This document shows, in pieces, positions 1-9,422 of a stretch of DNA of 64,000 nt. This DNA comes from Saprospiraceae bacterium. Its GTDB lineage: Bacteria > Bacteroidota > Bacteroidia > Chitinophagales > Saprospiraceae. The position numbers and the translations under genes were made by a program. The notes beneath the pieces are model-generated. The model had not been told where the DNA came from. It saw only the letters and a list, made by a program, of their open reading frames with translations, and made no database searches. Location of the stretch: NCBI GenBank assembly GCA_016706365.1, contig JADJJU010000003.1:186001-250000 (forward strand), in the 5' to 3' direction. Positions within the stretch are counted from its first letter, which is position 1, and every line of letters begins with the position of its first letter.

Positions 1-854
1 ATTGCATTGAGCGTACCTCCAATAGATATTACGGCGCCAATGGTAATCAATAAACCTCCTGCTGGCCCCGTCAAATAATGTGCAGCATCTGCAATCGGTT
101 TTGATGAATCGCCCAACATAGGAAATGATCCAATACAAACTACCTGAATAAGCGTGTAAAAAAATGCCACAAAAATTGTGGCACTCATCAAAGAAAATGG
201 GATATCTTTTCCAGGATTTTTCATTTCTCCTGCGTTAATCACCGTACTCTCAAATCCTGTAAAAGCAAAAACCAGGACGAAAATTACCCTGCCGAAATTA
301 TCAAATGAAGGTATTTCCTGTTTGAAATTTAGGAGTTCTACATCAATATAAAAGAGACCTGCTATCACGAATAATATTAGAGGAATCAGTTTCGCAATTG
401 CCATAAAATTGTTCAGCCTGGAGCTATGTTTAACTCCCAGGTAATTGATCAGAAACAAAAATCCTGTAAATAAAATTGTCGTAATTATTCGGACTATTTG
501 ATTGCTGAATATTGCATCCAGATAAGTTAAATAATCGACCATCAAATTTATTAACGCTGCAAAAGTGGCAATTCGGGAAACTAAAGCCAACCATCCCAAA
601 AGGTATCCCGGGAATTTTCCGAATGCTTCAGAAGCATACAGGTATGGTCCGCCTGTTTTATTAAAGAGACTGGCAACTTCTGAAAAATTCAAAATAATTA
701 CGAAAATAAGTCCTGCACAAATCAAAATAGCAGGAATACTGAATGCACCGGCTTCATTATAAATAATGGCCGGCAGCCCAAATATTCCTGCTCCAATGAT
801 GGAATTTATCATCAGGAAAAACAAATCCCATCTGGTGATTGCGCGTTTGAGCAT
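1..854 (-). CDS. APC-family amino acid permease (3' end outside window)
   Basis: Reading the minus strand from an ATG at 854 gives an open frame that runs off the left edge of the window (about 284 codons). It starts MLKRAITRWDLFFLMINSI and continues IGAGIFGLPAI, the glycine-rich first transmembrane segment typical of amino acid-polyamine-organocation (APC) permeases. Several hydrophobic helices follow (for example around 700, 560, 430 and 230), with a GFESTVINAGEMKNPGKD-type stretch near 230 that matches the TM6/TM7 region of the family. It should be an inner-membrane proton- or antiport-coupled amino acid transporter; the substrate cannot be told. The C-terminal third is missing because of the window edge, not because of a lesion seen here. 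Confidence 0.85.
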   Translation of the reverse strand, partial: MLKRAITRWDLFFLMINSIIGAGIFGLPAIIYNEAGAFSIPAILICAGLIFVIILNFSEVASLFNKTGGPYLYASEAFGKFPGYLLGWLALVSRIATFAALINLMVDYLTYLDAIFSNQIVRIITTILFTGFLFLINYLGVKHSSRLNNFMAIAKLIPLILFVIAGLFYIDVELLNFKQEIPSFDNFGRVIFVLVFAFTGFESTVINAGEMKNPGKDIPFSLMSATIFVAFFYTLIQVVCIGSFPMLGDSSKPIADAAHYLTGPAGGLLITIGAVISIGGTLNA

Positions 855-940
855 AGCCCGATTTTGGGTCAAGCTAATGATAATTGTACTAAAATCAACA
901 AAGGGAAAAGAAGTAATATTTTAATCTGAACCTTTGACTT

Positions 941-3289
941 CTAAAAATCAATCTGGAAACTCAAAATTGGTGTAAGACCAGATTGCTCCCTATAGATCCA
1001 CGTATTTAAGTCCGGATCATATACTCTGTTTAATGCATCTATATTCCTCCGATTTGTAACATTCTGGACGTCCAGCGCAATCCACCAGGCAGTTTTTGCA
1101 TTGTTTTTCCTGAATGCCAGCCTAAGATCCGTTCGAAAGTAGTCCTGAACCTGCTCGCTGAATGCACGCGAGTCGTCCAAAATGGGATCCGGTGAATATC
1201 TTGAAACTGGAGCTCCTTCAAGTATGGGCGTCAATCTTTGACCACCATTATAAAGTGCTTTCAAGCTTAGAGATAACTGGTTCCCATTTTTCAAGTTCCA
1301 CTCCTTACCGCCCATACCGGTGGCCGAAAAACCGCTGTCAAAAACTGTTGGAAAGATACGGTCTGATGCATCTGTAAATTCTGAGTCAAATATGGACGCT
1401 GAAATTAGAAGGAAGATTCCTTTGTTGAATGATTTCTCAATGGTAAGATCAAGTCCTATATTTTGTCCTGTTCCTGTATTAATTAATTCATGTTTTGCAA
1501 AACCATCGATTGTGTTGAGTATGCTCAGGAACTCCCCCGGAGTAGCAGAGACGGGAACATCATACAATGACTGATGATAAGCTTCCAATCTTAATTTCCA
1601 GTCGAATCCCGGCAGAAATTCATACCCCAAAACACTGTGAAGGGATCGCAGGAAATTCGCATCTCTGTTAGCTTCTATGCCATTAATCATCGTGAAATGA
1701 TTTCCAATTGGGAGTATCTTGGAATGCATTCCCCAGGCAGCCATTAGCGAGTGGCTTTCTGAGATTTGATATTTTATACCTAATCTTGGTTCCACAGCTG
1801 TCACATTATTCAGATCAAAATAAGTGAGATGTCCTCCCGCATTGATAGTCAATTTTTCTGTAGGTCTGTATCTTAACTGCACATATGCCTGAGCCGAATA
1901 AGTATTGCCTTCAGCATCTATTGGGGTATTTTCCTGAACCGTCATTCTGAAAAGATCATAGTTGATCCTTGTAAATATTCCACCGGTCTTAATGCTTACT
2001 TTTGAATTTATTTTCTTATTCCAGACAGAAGATAGCACAATCCTTGTTTCTTTATATCGCTCGTCATTGAGCAGATAGTCACGAAGCTCTGTGTCAAGGG
2101 TGTCATTTTGGAAAAGAATATCCTGACCCATAATGGCAAGATTTGTTTTCAAATAAGCATCATTGCCTGCTGGTATAAAATATGTGGCTCCGACTGCACC
2201 CATATTGGAATTAAAATCCCTGGTATAATAATCTGAGTAGGATTGCCAGTTTTCTATGCCTTCAATTGCATTTTCCCTTTCTCTGCTCAATCCACCCATA
2301 CCCCAAACGGTGAGATAGCGTTTCTTATCTTTTGAAGGAAAGCTTAGATTGAATGATAAATCCTGAAAAGTATTATCCACCCGGGGTCCGACCAAATGCA
2401 GACCCAGTTGATTCAGTATTCCCAATGTGGAATATCGATAGTTGAGCAAATAACTGGAGCCTGTTTGTTTATTAATAGGTCCTTCTGTACTGTAATCCAG
2501 ACCCAGAAGTCCGGCTCTGAAAGTATGCTGGCTTTCGGACGCATTTCCTTTTCGGAATTTAATATCAAAAACACCGCTGGTCGCATTACCGTATTCAGCA
2601 GGGAACGCAGCCGTAGAAAAGTCGGAATTCGAAAGCATACTTACGCTGAAAATGGTGATTCCACCACCGGAATTACCTCTTCTGGCAAAATGGTTGGGAT
2701 TGGGTATATCAATTCCCTCTAATCTCCAGAGCATTCCTATTCCGGAATTTCCCCGGATAATGATATCACTGCGACTGTCTCTCGAGGGCTGAACTCCCGG
2801 AAATCCCATCACCATTCGCCCCGGGTCATTGGCACTGGCTGCATATCGCTGCGTTTCTTCAACTGAAAATGAACGTGCTGAGAGTATTGATAATTCATTC
2901 AGTGGTTCATTTCCAAATTTTTTGGCGCTGACCACGACTTCCCCTGTTGTAACTGCTGATTCTATAAGCTCAATATTAAGCTCATGTGCTTTTGCAGAAT
3001 TAAGTATAAAAGGATCAGATAGAAAACTTCCGTAGCCTATGTAAGTACATTCGATCTGAACCCGGCCTACAGGAATTCCGGCAATTTCAAATTTTCCATC
3101 CAGATCTGTAATTCCTCCCATTTCGGGATTAGAATTCAAAATTGTGACATTCGCTCCAATAAGGGGATCTCTGGTGTCCTTATCGATTACAACACCTCTT
3201 ATGAACTGCGTAGGAATCTGTGCCTGAATAAATCCTGATAAGGTAATGAAGGAAAGAAGGCAGTACAAAGTCAGCTTTTGTCTTTTCAT
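941..3289 (-). CDS. TonB-dependent outer-membrane receptor with CarboxypepD_reg-like N-terminus
   Basis: About 782 residues. A signal peptide (MKRQKLTLYCLLSFITLSGF, cut after AQ) is followed by a carboxypeptidase-regulatory-like Ig domain (about residues 30-110, GVVIDKDTRDPLIGANVTI). Next comes a plug domain (about 125-240, with IIIRGNSGIGMLWRLEGIDI) and a long beta-barrel ending in an aromatic residue (LSFQIDF), as expected for BAM-dependent insertion. The family transports nutrients across the outer membrane with TonB energy; the ligand cannot be told. No SusD partner is adjacent, so a SusC/SusD glycan pair is unlikely. I chose the ATG at 3289 over an in-frame TTG three codons upstream because the signal peptide starts there. 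Confidence 0.9.
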   Translation of the reverse strand: MKRQKLTLYCLLSFITLSGFIQAQIPTQFIRGVVIDKDTRDPLIGANVTILNSNPEMGGITDLDGKFEIAGIPVGRVQIECTYIGYGSFLSDPFILNSAKAHELNIELIESAVTTGEVVVSAKKFGNEPLNELSILSARSFSVEETQRYAASANDPGRMVMGFPGVQPSRDSRSDIIIRGNSGIGMLWRLEGIDIPNPNHFARRGNSGGGITIFSVSMLSNSDFSTAAFPAEYGNATSGVFDIKFRKGNASESQHTFRAGLLGLDYSTEGPINKQTGSSYLLNYRYSTLGILNQLGLHLVGPRVDNTFQDLSFNLSFPSKDKKRYLTVWGMGGLSRERENAIEGIENWQSYSDYYTRDFNSNMGAVGATYFIPAGNDAYLKTNLAIMGQDILFQNDTLDTELRDYLLNDERYKETRIVLSSVWNKKINSKVSIKTGGIFTRINYDLFRMTVQENTPIDAEGNTYSAQAYVQLRYRPTEKLTINAGGHLTYFDLNNVTAVEPRLGIKYQISESHSLMAAWGMHSKILPIGNHFTMINGIEANRDANFLRSLHSVLGYEFLPGFDWKLRLEAYHQSLYDVPVSATPGEFLSILNTIDGFAKHELINTGTGQNIGLDLTIEKSFNKGIFLLISASIFDSEFTDASDRIFPTVFDSGFSATGMGGKEWNLKNGNQLSLSLKALYNGGQRLTPILEGAPVSRYSPDPILDDSRAFSEQVQDYFRTDLRLAFRKNNAKTAWWIALDVQNVTNRRNIDALNRVYDPDLNTWIYREQSGLTPILSFQIDF

Positions 3290-3410
3290 GATTGACAAAT
3301 TTTGAAGTTATTAAAAATGACTTCTTTAGATACTTCTTACTGCACTGCTAATGTACAAAGCAATTGCCAATAAGCAGTAATTTTTATAATGAATTTCCTG
3401 CCATATAACT

Positions 3411-3971
3411 TCAATGAAAAGGTTTCAAGCTACTAAATGAATTTTCCCAGTGCTTTCCTGATAAATGATGGAAATTGATCAGAAGTCCATTATCCTCAAA
3501 AGTTCCCGTAATCTGAAGTCCCAATTTTGTTAATACATTTATCGATCCCTGATTCTCAACATGTGACATACCGTAAATGTCTGTCAGCTTCATTTCTCTG
3601 AATGCATATGCTAAGGCAGCTTTGGCACTTTCAGTAGCATATCCTTTTCCCCAGTACTCCTGGATCAATCTGTATCCAATATCATGGAAATTAATGTGTC
3701 CGTTGGTTTCTTCATTTATATATTTCATCCCACACCAGCCAATGAAATTTCCGGACTCCTTTTCAATCACAGCCCATCTGCCTATACCGAAGTCTGTATA
3801 TTGTTGACGTATAAATTTGATCACTTCCCGTATTTGGGATTTTTCTTTTACAGGATTGTTTCCAAGGTAGCGATGGACTTCAGGATTTGAATCCAGACGA
3901 AATAATCCTTCCTCATCCGATTCTGCAATTTCTCTAAGAATGAGGCGCTCTGTCTCAGCAAATATTTTCAT
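3411..3971 (-). CDS. GNAT family N-acetyltransferase, RimJ/RimL type
   Basis: The 186-residue protein has the Acetyltransf_3 layout: N-terminal TERLILREIAESDEEGLF, a central beta-strand region (WAVIEKESGNFIGWCGM), then the acetyl-CoA pyrophosphate-binding region YWGKGYATESAKAALAYAF. The closing part, NQGSINVLTKLGLQITGTF, is typical of ribosomal-protein-alanine acetyltransferase relatives. It probably transfers an acetyl group from acetyl-CoA to an amine; the real substrate is unknown because most Bacteroidota paralogues of this type are not RimJ or RimL themselves. It is cytoplasmic and has normal length for the family. Confidence 0.85.
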   Translation of the reverse strand: MKIFAETERLILREIAESDEEGLFRLDSNPEVHRYLGNNPVKEKSQIREVIKFIRQQYTDFGIGRWAVIEKESGNFIGWCGMKYINEETNGHINFHDIGYRLIQEYWGKGYATESAKAALAYAFREMKLTDIYGMSHVENQGSINVLTKLGLQITGTFEDNGLLINFHHLSGKHWENSFSSLKPFH

Positions 3972-3999
3972 ATTAAGTCGAAATGAATGGGCTGTCTTT

Positions 4000-4464
4000 T
4001 TAATATTTGATTACTACATCTAATTGTCGGTGTTCGGTAGCCGCTTTTTTATCCATGTTGCTGCCTAGTACCACTCCAACACCCATGCCAATTGGCAAAC
4101 CAATCGCCAAAAAAGCCATATTTCCAACTACTAATCCGAAAACAACGCCAAATGGAATTCCAAAAGCTGACATACCCAAAGCAGTCCAGAGATTACGATA
4201 ATAATTCACTGGAACAATCTTGAGTTCATTAATAACTATTTTCAGGATGCTCTTTTGTTCGGTACTAATCTTTTTGGAGAATTCCTGATTCGTCCCGGAG
4301 AACTTATTCACTGAATCGACATGTCGATTGATTTTCTCTGCCTGTTCTGCAGGAATTGATTTTTGACTCAAGGCCGCAAGAAGCTCGGACAAACTTAAAA
4401 ATCTGTCTTCCAGTTTATATGCTTTTTCAATATTTTCTTTGCTATAAAGTTGATTAATTTCCAT
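4000..4464 (-). CDS. Hypothetical membrane protein with glycine-rich helices
   Basis: Not recognised. The 154-residue protein has a charged helical N-terminal half (about residues 1-85, heptad-like K/E-rich helices). Two hydrophobic glycine-rich segments follow (about 92-112, LGMSAFGIPFGVVFGLVVG, and 115-135, FLAIGLPIGMGVGVVLG), and the tail is short and charged. The GxxxG-like spacing resembles glycine-zipper membrane segments. It sits 29 bases downstream of the GNAT gene on the same strand. It has no signal peptide and is probably an inner-membrane protein with the helical domain in the cytoplasm. No function is claimed. Confidence 0.65.
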   Translation of the reverse strand: MEINQLYSKENIEKAYKLEDRFLSLSELLAALSQKSIPAEQAEKINRHVDSVNKFSGTNQEFSKKISTEQKSILKIVINELKIVPVNYYRNLWTALGMSAFGIPFGVVFGLVVGNMAFLAIGLPIGMGVGVVLGSNMDKKAATEHRQLDVVIKY

Positions 4465-4578
4465 CTTAGTTGGTTCTTTTTGATCAAAAAAATGGAATTC
4501 AAATTCTGAATTCCATTCCTCAAAGATGAGAAAATCTGATAAATTAATTTCTCAAAGCCTCAGAGCATGGTTTTAAAT

Positions 4579-4612
4579 AGCAACAGCAGCCTGTTGCCAG
4601 ACTGCTGTTGCT
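4579..4612 (-). terminator. Hairpin terminator of the M12B protease gene
   Basis: An 11-bp perfect inverted repeat (AGCAACAGCAG / CTGCTGTTGCT) with a 12-base loop lies 25 bases beyond the protease stop codon. On the minus strand it is followed by ATTTAAAA, a weak U-tract. Position and stem quality support a terminator; the poor U-run lowers confidence. Confidence 0.55.
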
Positions 4613-4636
4613 TTGATTCCTTTTATGAAAGACAAT

Positions 4637-7297
4637 TTACCTGAAAATTACAATTTTCTTTGTGGCATCTTTCATTTGGTCTGAAACGACTCTGATCAGA
4701 TACATACCAACTGGTAAATGCTGTAAGTCAATATTTTCAGTAATAGCCGCAACTGAGCCGAAATCAATTTTGTCAACAGTATTTCCTTGAATATCATGTA
4801 CATAGATTGATATTCTATGATTTAGATAGTTTTCAAGGTTGACTGTAAGATTTCCGGATGAAGGATTGGGGTAAACTTCAAGGTCATCGCCATATTTAAC
4901 TACCATTGCATCAGTAGATGCTTCCAGAGGAAGTGCACCTGTTGTGGATACATTATCAAAAATGGCAGTAGTTGTTGTGCTGGCATTTATACTTTCAGTA
5001 AAAAATCCTGCTTGAATGCAATTAGGAAGTACTAAAGTTACCGCTCCTTTTGGTAACCATAATACTCCATTAGTGGAAGAAAAAAGATGGAATTGGTTAC
5101 CTGTCCTTGTAATTCTAAGCCATTGTTCATTAGGAGCGATAAATAATTGGTTTACAACCATTCCATTCGAAGTACTTCTAACTACCCGATGAACAAAATT
5201 ATTTAATTGTGTCTTAAGTGCTACTTTGCGGCTTCCCGTGTTGAGATTTTCTCTGAACTGAACACCTGCAAAGCCTGCGTTCGTAAGGGAAGTAACTCGT
5301 ACGGTGATACTGCCATTTCCACATAAAGGCGCATGAACTGAATGTTGGAGATCAGCTCCACTTGAAAATCCTTTTGCAGTAAGTGTAAATTGGCCGTTTG
5401 AAGTGCAAGGTTTATAGATTGAAGTACCCTGACTATTTCCAATGTTTGCACCACTCCAGGGCGCAGGTAAGCCTGTTCCTTCCTGAACAGCAATTAATGC
5501 CACACAAGTGTTTGTGTTTCCGTTTCCATCATTGACTGTAACAGTGACCGGAACACCCAGACCTACATGGCTACAATTCACAACAGCAGGAGATGCGCTA
5601 ACAAAATTTACTGTGCCACAATTGTCACTTGATGAGCCTAAATTAAGTACATCGCCTGAAGTGAAAGTGTGATTTCCGGAAGCACTAAGTGTTACACTTG
5701 CAGTGCGACACACAGGAACAGGAGGAATAACATCAGTGCCTGCAGCGATAGTTGCCACTGATGTTGCAGTGCAATCAGCAATGCCGGTATCTGTTACAGT
5801 TATGTTATACACACCATCGGGTAAATTTGTAAATACTCCCGTTGCATTACTTTGATTAGAGGGACCGGTAATGGAATATGTTAAAGGCCCGGTGCTTGTT
5901 GTTGCATTTATTGTCAGGCCACCATTATTAGCGTTCGGACAAGTTTCATTATTGACAATGACGATTCCAATAGCCACATCACAACCAGCGCAAGATGAAT
6001 TCAAACATGCAGCATTTGCTACAGTATTCCTAATGACATTACCTGGCTGAAGGCCAAATCCCAGTGCAAAATTGACACCAACCGGATCATTATGGCAATA
6101 ACTCATAATAGTTCCTCCTCCTGCCGGGCTGCCGGGAAGGGAGCAAACAGCAACATCTGTTTCAACAAAACCTGCACAGCCATCTATAGCAGTATTATTG
6201 CCATTCCACACGCAGGCATGAGTATGACGTGAACCGATAAGGTGTCCCATTTCATGCGCAAGTATCATCACTGTAAAAGAAAAGACCGGAACATTTTCAA
6301 AAAAGTCTAAGATACCACTGTAGCATAGACTCTCATCTGTGTCCGGATTACAAATACCACTGAATCCCGCTGCAATTCCACCATTATTTACCATTGCAAC
6401 AAGGTGTCCCAAATCTCCATTAAAAGCACCTCTATTTGCCTGAAATTGGGTTAAGTATTGACCTGCACTCGGCCCGCTGTATGGATCTGGTGTATCCCAT
6501 ACAAACATTTCGGATATAGCCATGTTGATGGATTCTCCATTATATATTAATACATTTTGGTTAAAGGCACCTATGACATAATTTGCAGCATTAGCTACAC
6601 TGCCTTTATTAATTGTTACGGTTCGATCCACTTCCATATAGACCCTGATACAATCGCCTGCAGCTCTTGCTGAATATGTTAAATCTTCCTCAGTATATTC
6701 AGGAAGGTCATCCTCCATTCCGCAGGAAAAAGATGGTTTGTTGATTAAATCCTGCTCCAAATACAAAATATGATCCTCTATTTCATTTTTCAGTCTCCCA
6801 AGATTATAGTTGCCTTCCTTTGTAATGATTAAGCCCATAACTTCATCATCAAAAATACTTAAAGCCACCTTTGAGTTAGGGTCATTTTCTACAGTACCAT
6901 GATAATGTAATCCCCCTACATATTCATAAGGTGTATTAGGGTTGCTACTTGTGAAGATATTGAAATTAGAGTCGAAAATTTTCGAACGAGTCATAAGCAG
7001 CGTCATGTTTTCATTTCTGCTCTCTGAGGGAATTTGGATTGAAAAGCTCATAGGCTTTTGCTTCATGAAATTAGTCCTTTTCTGCGGGCTGAATTTTAAA
7101 ATAATACCGCCTTTTACCTCAGATTGATAACGCGATTTAGCTGAGCTCCAATCAGCTTCAAACAATTCCATTTTTTTGAAATCTTTAGATGCCTGAGATA
7201 CATCTTGCTCATTCTGAGCTTGAACTTGTAACACAAAAATTGGCAGACAAAGCAGTAGCATAATCCGCATGGATTGAACGTAGAATTTTTCTTTCAT
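4637..7297 (-). CDS. Secreted M12B-type zinc metalloprotease with T9SS sorting domain
   Basis: 886 residues. A signal peptide (to about residue 28, VQAQ) is followed by a propeptide-like region. The reprolysin-type catalytic domain carries the zinc-binding site HEMGHLIGSRHTH near residues 348-360, which fits HExxHxxGxxH; the metzincin Met-turn is probably GGTIMSYCH. After it come a SprB/HYR-like repeat (about 455-530, ETCPNANNGGLTIN and PDGVYNITVTD) and a second Ig-like repeat. A DUF1349-like beta-sandwich (about 620-790) and a C-terminal type IX sorting domain (EVYPNPSSGNLTVNL, GMYLIRVV) complete the chain. It should be exported by Sec, moved across the outer membrane by the T9SS, and act as an extracellular or surface endopeptidase. 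The conserved glutamate and the three histidines are present, so activity is expected. Confidence 0.9.
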   Translation of the reverse strand: MKEKFYVQSMRIMLLLCLPIFVLQVQAQNEQDVSQASKDFKKMELFEADWSSAKSRYQSEVKGGIILKFSPQKRTNFMKQKPMSFSIQIPSESRNENMTLLMTRSKIFDSNFNIFTSSNPNTPYEYVGGLHYHGTVENDPNSKVALSIFDDEVMGLIITKEGNYNLGRLKNEIEDHILYLEQDLINKPSFSCGMEDDLPEYTEEDLTYSARAAGDCIRVYMEVDRTVTINKGSVANAANYVIGAFNQNVLIYNGESINMAISEMFVWDTPDPYSGPSAGQYLTQFQANRGAFNGDLGHLVAMVNNGGIAAGFSGICNPDTDESLCYSGILDFFENVPVFSFTVMILAHEMGHLIGSRHTHACVWNGNNTAIDGCAGFVETDVAVCSLPGSPAGGGTIMSYCHNDPVGVNFALGFGLQPGNVIRNTVANAACLNSSCAGCDVAIGIVIVNNETCPNANNGGLTINATTSTGPLTYSITGPSNQSNATGVFTNLPDGVYNITVTDTGIADCTATSVATIAAGTDVIPPVPVCRTASVTLSASGNHTFTSGDVLNLGSSSDNCGTVNFVSASPAVVNCSHVGLGVPVTVTVNDGNGNTNTCVALIAVQEGTGLPAPWSGANIGNSQGTSIYKPCTSNGQFTLTAKGFSSGADLQHSVHAPLCGNGSITVRVTSLTNAGFAGVQFRENLNTGSRKVALKTQLNNFVHRVVRSTSNGMVVNQLFIAPNEQWLRITRTGNQFHLFSSTNGVLWLPKGAVTLVLPNCIQAGFFTESINASTTTTAIFDNVSTTGALPLEASTDAMVVKYGDDLEVYPNPSSGNLTVNLENYLNHRISIYVHDIQGNTVDKIDFGSVAAITENIDLQHLPVGMYLIRVVSDQMKDATKKIVIFR

Positions 7298-7643
7298 TAG
7301 GTTGATCGTTTTGTTTAATTAAAAATCAAGCTAATATAAAAAAGGTAGTAATCTAGTTATATATTTTTTGGATTATATTCTTGCTATTCAGAATAAATAA
7401 AACTCATCCGGGCTTTAAAGTCTGAATGATTGCAGAATTTGTATGTAAACATCAATTTAAGAGTAAGGATGCTTATCAAGCTGATTAAAATTGTAGTCAG
7501 CATCTATGCATCAGAAAAGTTTCAAGACCATTGGCAAAAGCTAAGAGGCCTAATCATACGTCTTTTTATGGAAACTATCCGGCAGACTCTTCATAATGGA
7601 TACAGTAGATTGAACACTATCAAAAGATGTTTTACCGCTAAAG
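7298..7643. other. AT-rich intergenic stretch
   Basis: A 346-base AT-rich gap between the start of the protease gene and the end of the LytTR regulator. I see no convincing gene, hairpin or consensus promoter here. An 82-codon plus-strand frame exists in this stretch but has no family resemblance and overlaps the regulator's end. Confidence 0.5.
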
Positions 7644-8485
7644 TCAACTCTCATTTCTCACGGCCATTTTCTCTCTGAACAACTTTACATAATTTCTACT
7701 CAATCGCAACTTAATTCCGTTTTCCATAAGTACATCAAAATCACCATTTAGACGTGAAGTATATGACTTTACTTTTTCAATATTAATAATGCTTGATTTA
7801 TGTATGCGCACAAATTGGGTAATATCCAATTTATTCTGAATTGAAATTAAAGTTTCATTATGTAAATATTTTTATCATTTGTCTGTATAGCAATGTAGGG
7901 ACTGCAGGAGGTAATAAAGATGATATCTTTTGTAAAAATGGCTAATGACTCTCTTCCTTTTTGAATGAAAATTTTATTTAATAACCCGGTATTTTCTCTT
8001 TCAACTGCTACGTTTTCAAATTCTGTTTTCGCTTTAGTTTTTTGAATTAAGAACAGTGAGATAGTTCCATATATAATTGGATATTTATAAAAATCATTTG
8101 CAAGCGTATATCCCAAATTATTCAAAAATAAATAGTTCTGCTTGAAAAACAGGACAGATAATATATGCACAATCAAGCTGTAAAGTAATATATGTGCTAT
8201 GGTTCCTGCCATGATTATCGCTGCCATCTTTCCGAATTTTGGAGCATTGTGATAAATGCCTGCATTCCAGTGAGGCATTTTCTGAAGTAAGTATGCTATC
8301 GGGATAAAAAAAATCCAGAATGAATTAAATAGCAGTGATTCCGAAATATAGAAAGGGTAATCATTTCTTCTTGAATGCAGAAGGTCCTGAACTATACTGA
8401 ATGTAAGCACGAGAAGCAACAACTGTATAGTCAATACATACTTGTTGTGGAATCTGTTATTTATCTTCTGTATTGTATATTCCAT
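7644..8485 (-). pseudogene. Membrane-anchored LytTR transcriptional regulator, broken by one frameshift
   Basis: From the ATG at 8485 the frame encodes four or five membrane helices (about residues 18-160) and then the first half of a LytTR DNA-binding domain (IFIQKGRESLAIFTKDIIFI). It stops early at 7847. The other half (ITQFVRIHKSSIINIEKVKS to the stop at 7644) continues in another frame. Joining the frames around 7855-7865, with one base missing near TTTACATAATG, restores NIY-NETLISIQNKLDITQFVRIHKS, a normal LytTR sequence. The family represses or activates transcription from the inner membrane, usually with a small-molecule or signal input in the helices. The protein is either lost in this strain or the lesion is a sequencing error. 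It starts 8 bases after the stop of the GNAT gene upstream, suggesting co-transcription. Confidence 0.8.
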
Positions 8486-8493
8486 AATTTTTC

Positions 8494-9351
8494 TTATCCT
8501 AATTCAAAACTTGTTACTCCAAATATTTTGTCCGTATTTATATCAGGTGCCTTTTCTGTGTACATTCTCGCTGTTCGGAAGACCTCCTTCATGTGATTTT
8601 TTTTGGCCATTGTTAGTGCCTCATTATTTACCTCAGGAACATCAAGATATATAATTGAGTCTTCCACAATAAAATTGCGGGCAGATTGAAATAATTGCTG
8701 AGCAATTTGCATACTATCGGCAAATAAGGGGGCAATTTTATACCCTGTCCTGCATTTTCTGATGACTGTATATCCTTTGATTTTTTGATTTTCTACAAAT
8801 GCAAATGCAGCACTTTCCGGGAGACTTATCCATTCCCTGAGGAACGTATCCCGGGTTGCAGGAAAACACTGGCGATCATATCCGGAAAGCTCAGAGAAGG
8901 GAACACTGCTAACTGGAACTACTAAATTATTTTTGACTTTCCTGTGGAGAGCTTTTCCTTCAAATCTGATATTACTGTATTCAAATGTAAAGCCTGACTT
9001 TTCATAATTTGATTGTTGTTCCAGAACTCCATCAAGTCCGATATTGCGATTCCCGGCGCTTGCAATGGCTTTATCCCAGATGGAAATTCCATACCCCAGG
9101 CCTCTGAATTCCTTCTTCACAATATAGAATCCCAGAAAAGCAAAGTTTGCATTATACTTTACAACTGATATACATGCTATCGGCTGATCATTTAGAAATC
9201 CGGCGAAAAAACCATCCTTGTCTGCGGCATAAAACGCATCAACATCAAAAAGCCCGGGATTCCATCCTTCTGCCAGGGCCCATTCTACAGCGATATTTCT
9301 GACTTCTTCAGAATTAATTGTCCGAACAGATAGAGGAGAGAAATCGCTCAT
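8494..9351 (-). CDS. Double GNAT acetyltransferase (YitH-like)
   Basis: About 285 residues from the ATG at 9351; an in-frame TTG lies ten codons further upstream. The N-terminal half is a GNAT domain: FLGFYIVKKEFRGLGYG is the strand followed by the acetyl-CoA loop (RGLGYG), and DGVLEQQSNYEKSGFTF is typical of the YitH/DUF1248 group. The C-terminal half (about residues 150-280, AFAFVENQKIKGYTVIRKCR and IYLDVPEVNNEAL) is the second, non-catalytic GNAT-like fold of that group. It is cytoplasmic; the acceptor is unknown. It is tightly linked to the downstream LytTR gene. Confidence 0.8.
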   Translation of the reverse strand: MSDFSPLSVRTINSEEVRNIAVEWALAEGWNPGLFDVDAFYAADKDGFFAGFLNDQPIACISVVKYNANFAFLGFYIVKKEFRGLGYGISIWDKAIASAGNRNIGLDGVLEQQSNYEKSGFTFEYSNIRFEGKALHRKVKNNLVVPVSSVPFSELSGYDRQCFPATRDTFLREWISLPESAAFAFVENQKIKGYTVIRKCRTGYKIAPLFADSMQIAQQLFQSARNFIVEDSIIYLDVPEVNNEALTMAKKNHMKEVFRTARMYTEKAPDINTDKIFGVTSFELG

Positions 9352-9422
9352 TATTGTTGAGATGCTTTCTGAATTAATCAAACTTACATCAGCAAGATAA
9401 TCACATTCGGGAAAATCTTATT

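Noticed and set aside
7430..7678. An 82-codon plus-strand reading frame
   Set aside because: No resemblance to any family, atypical composition, and its end overlaps the better-supported LytTR gene on the other strand.
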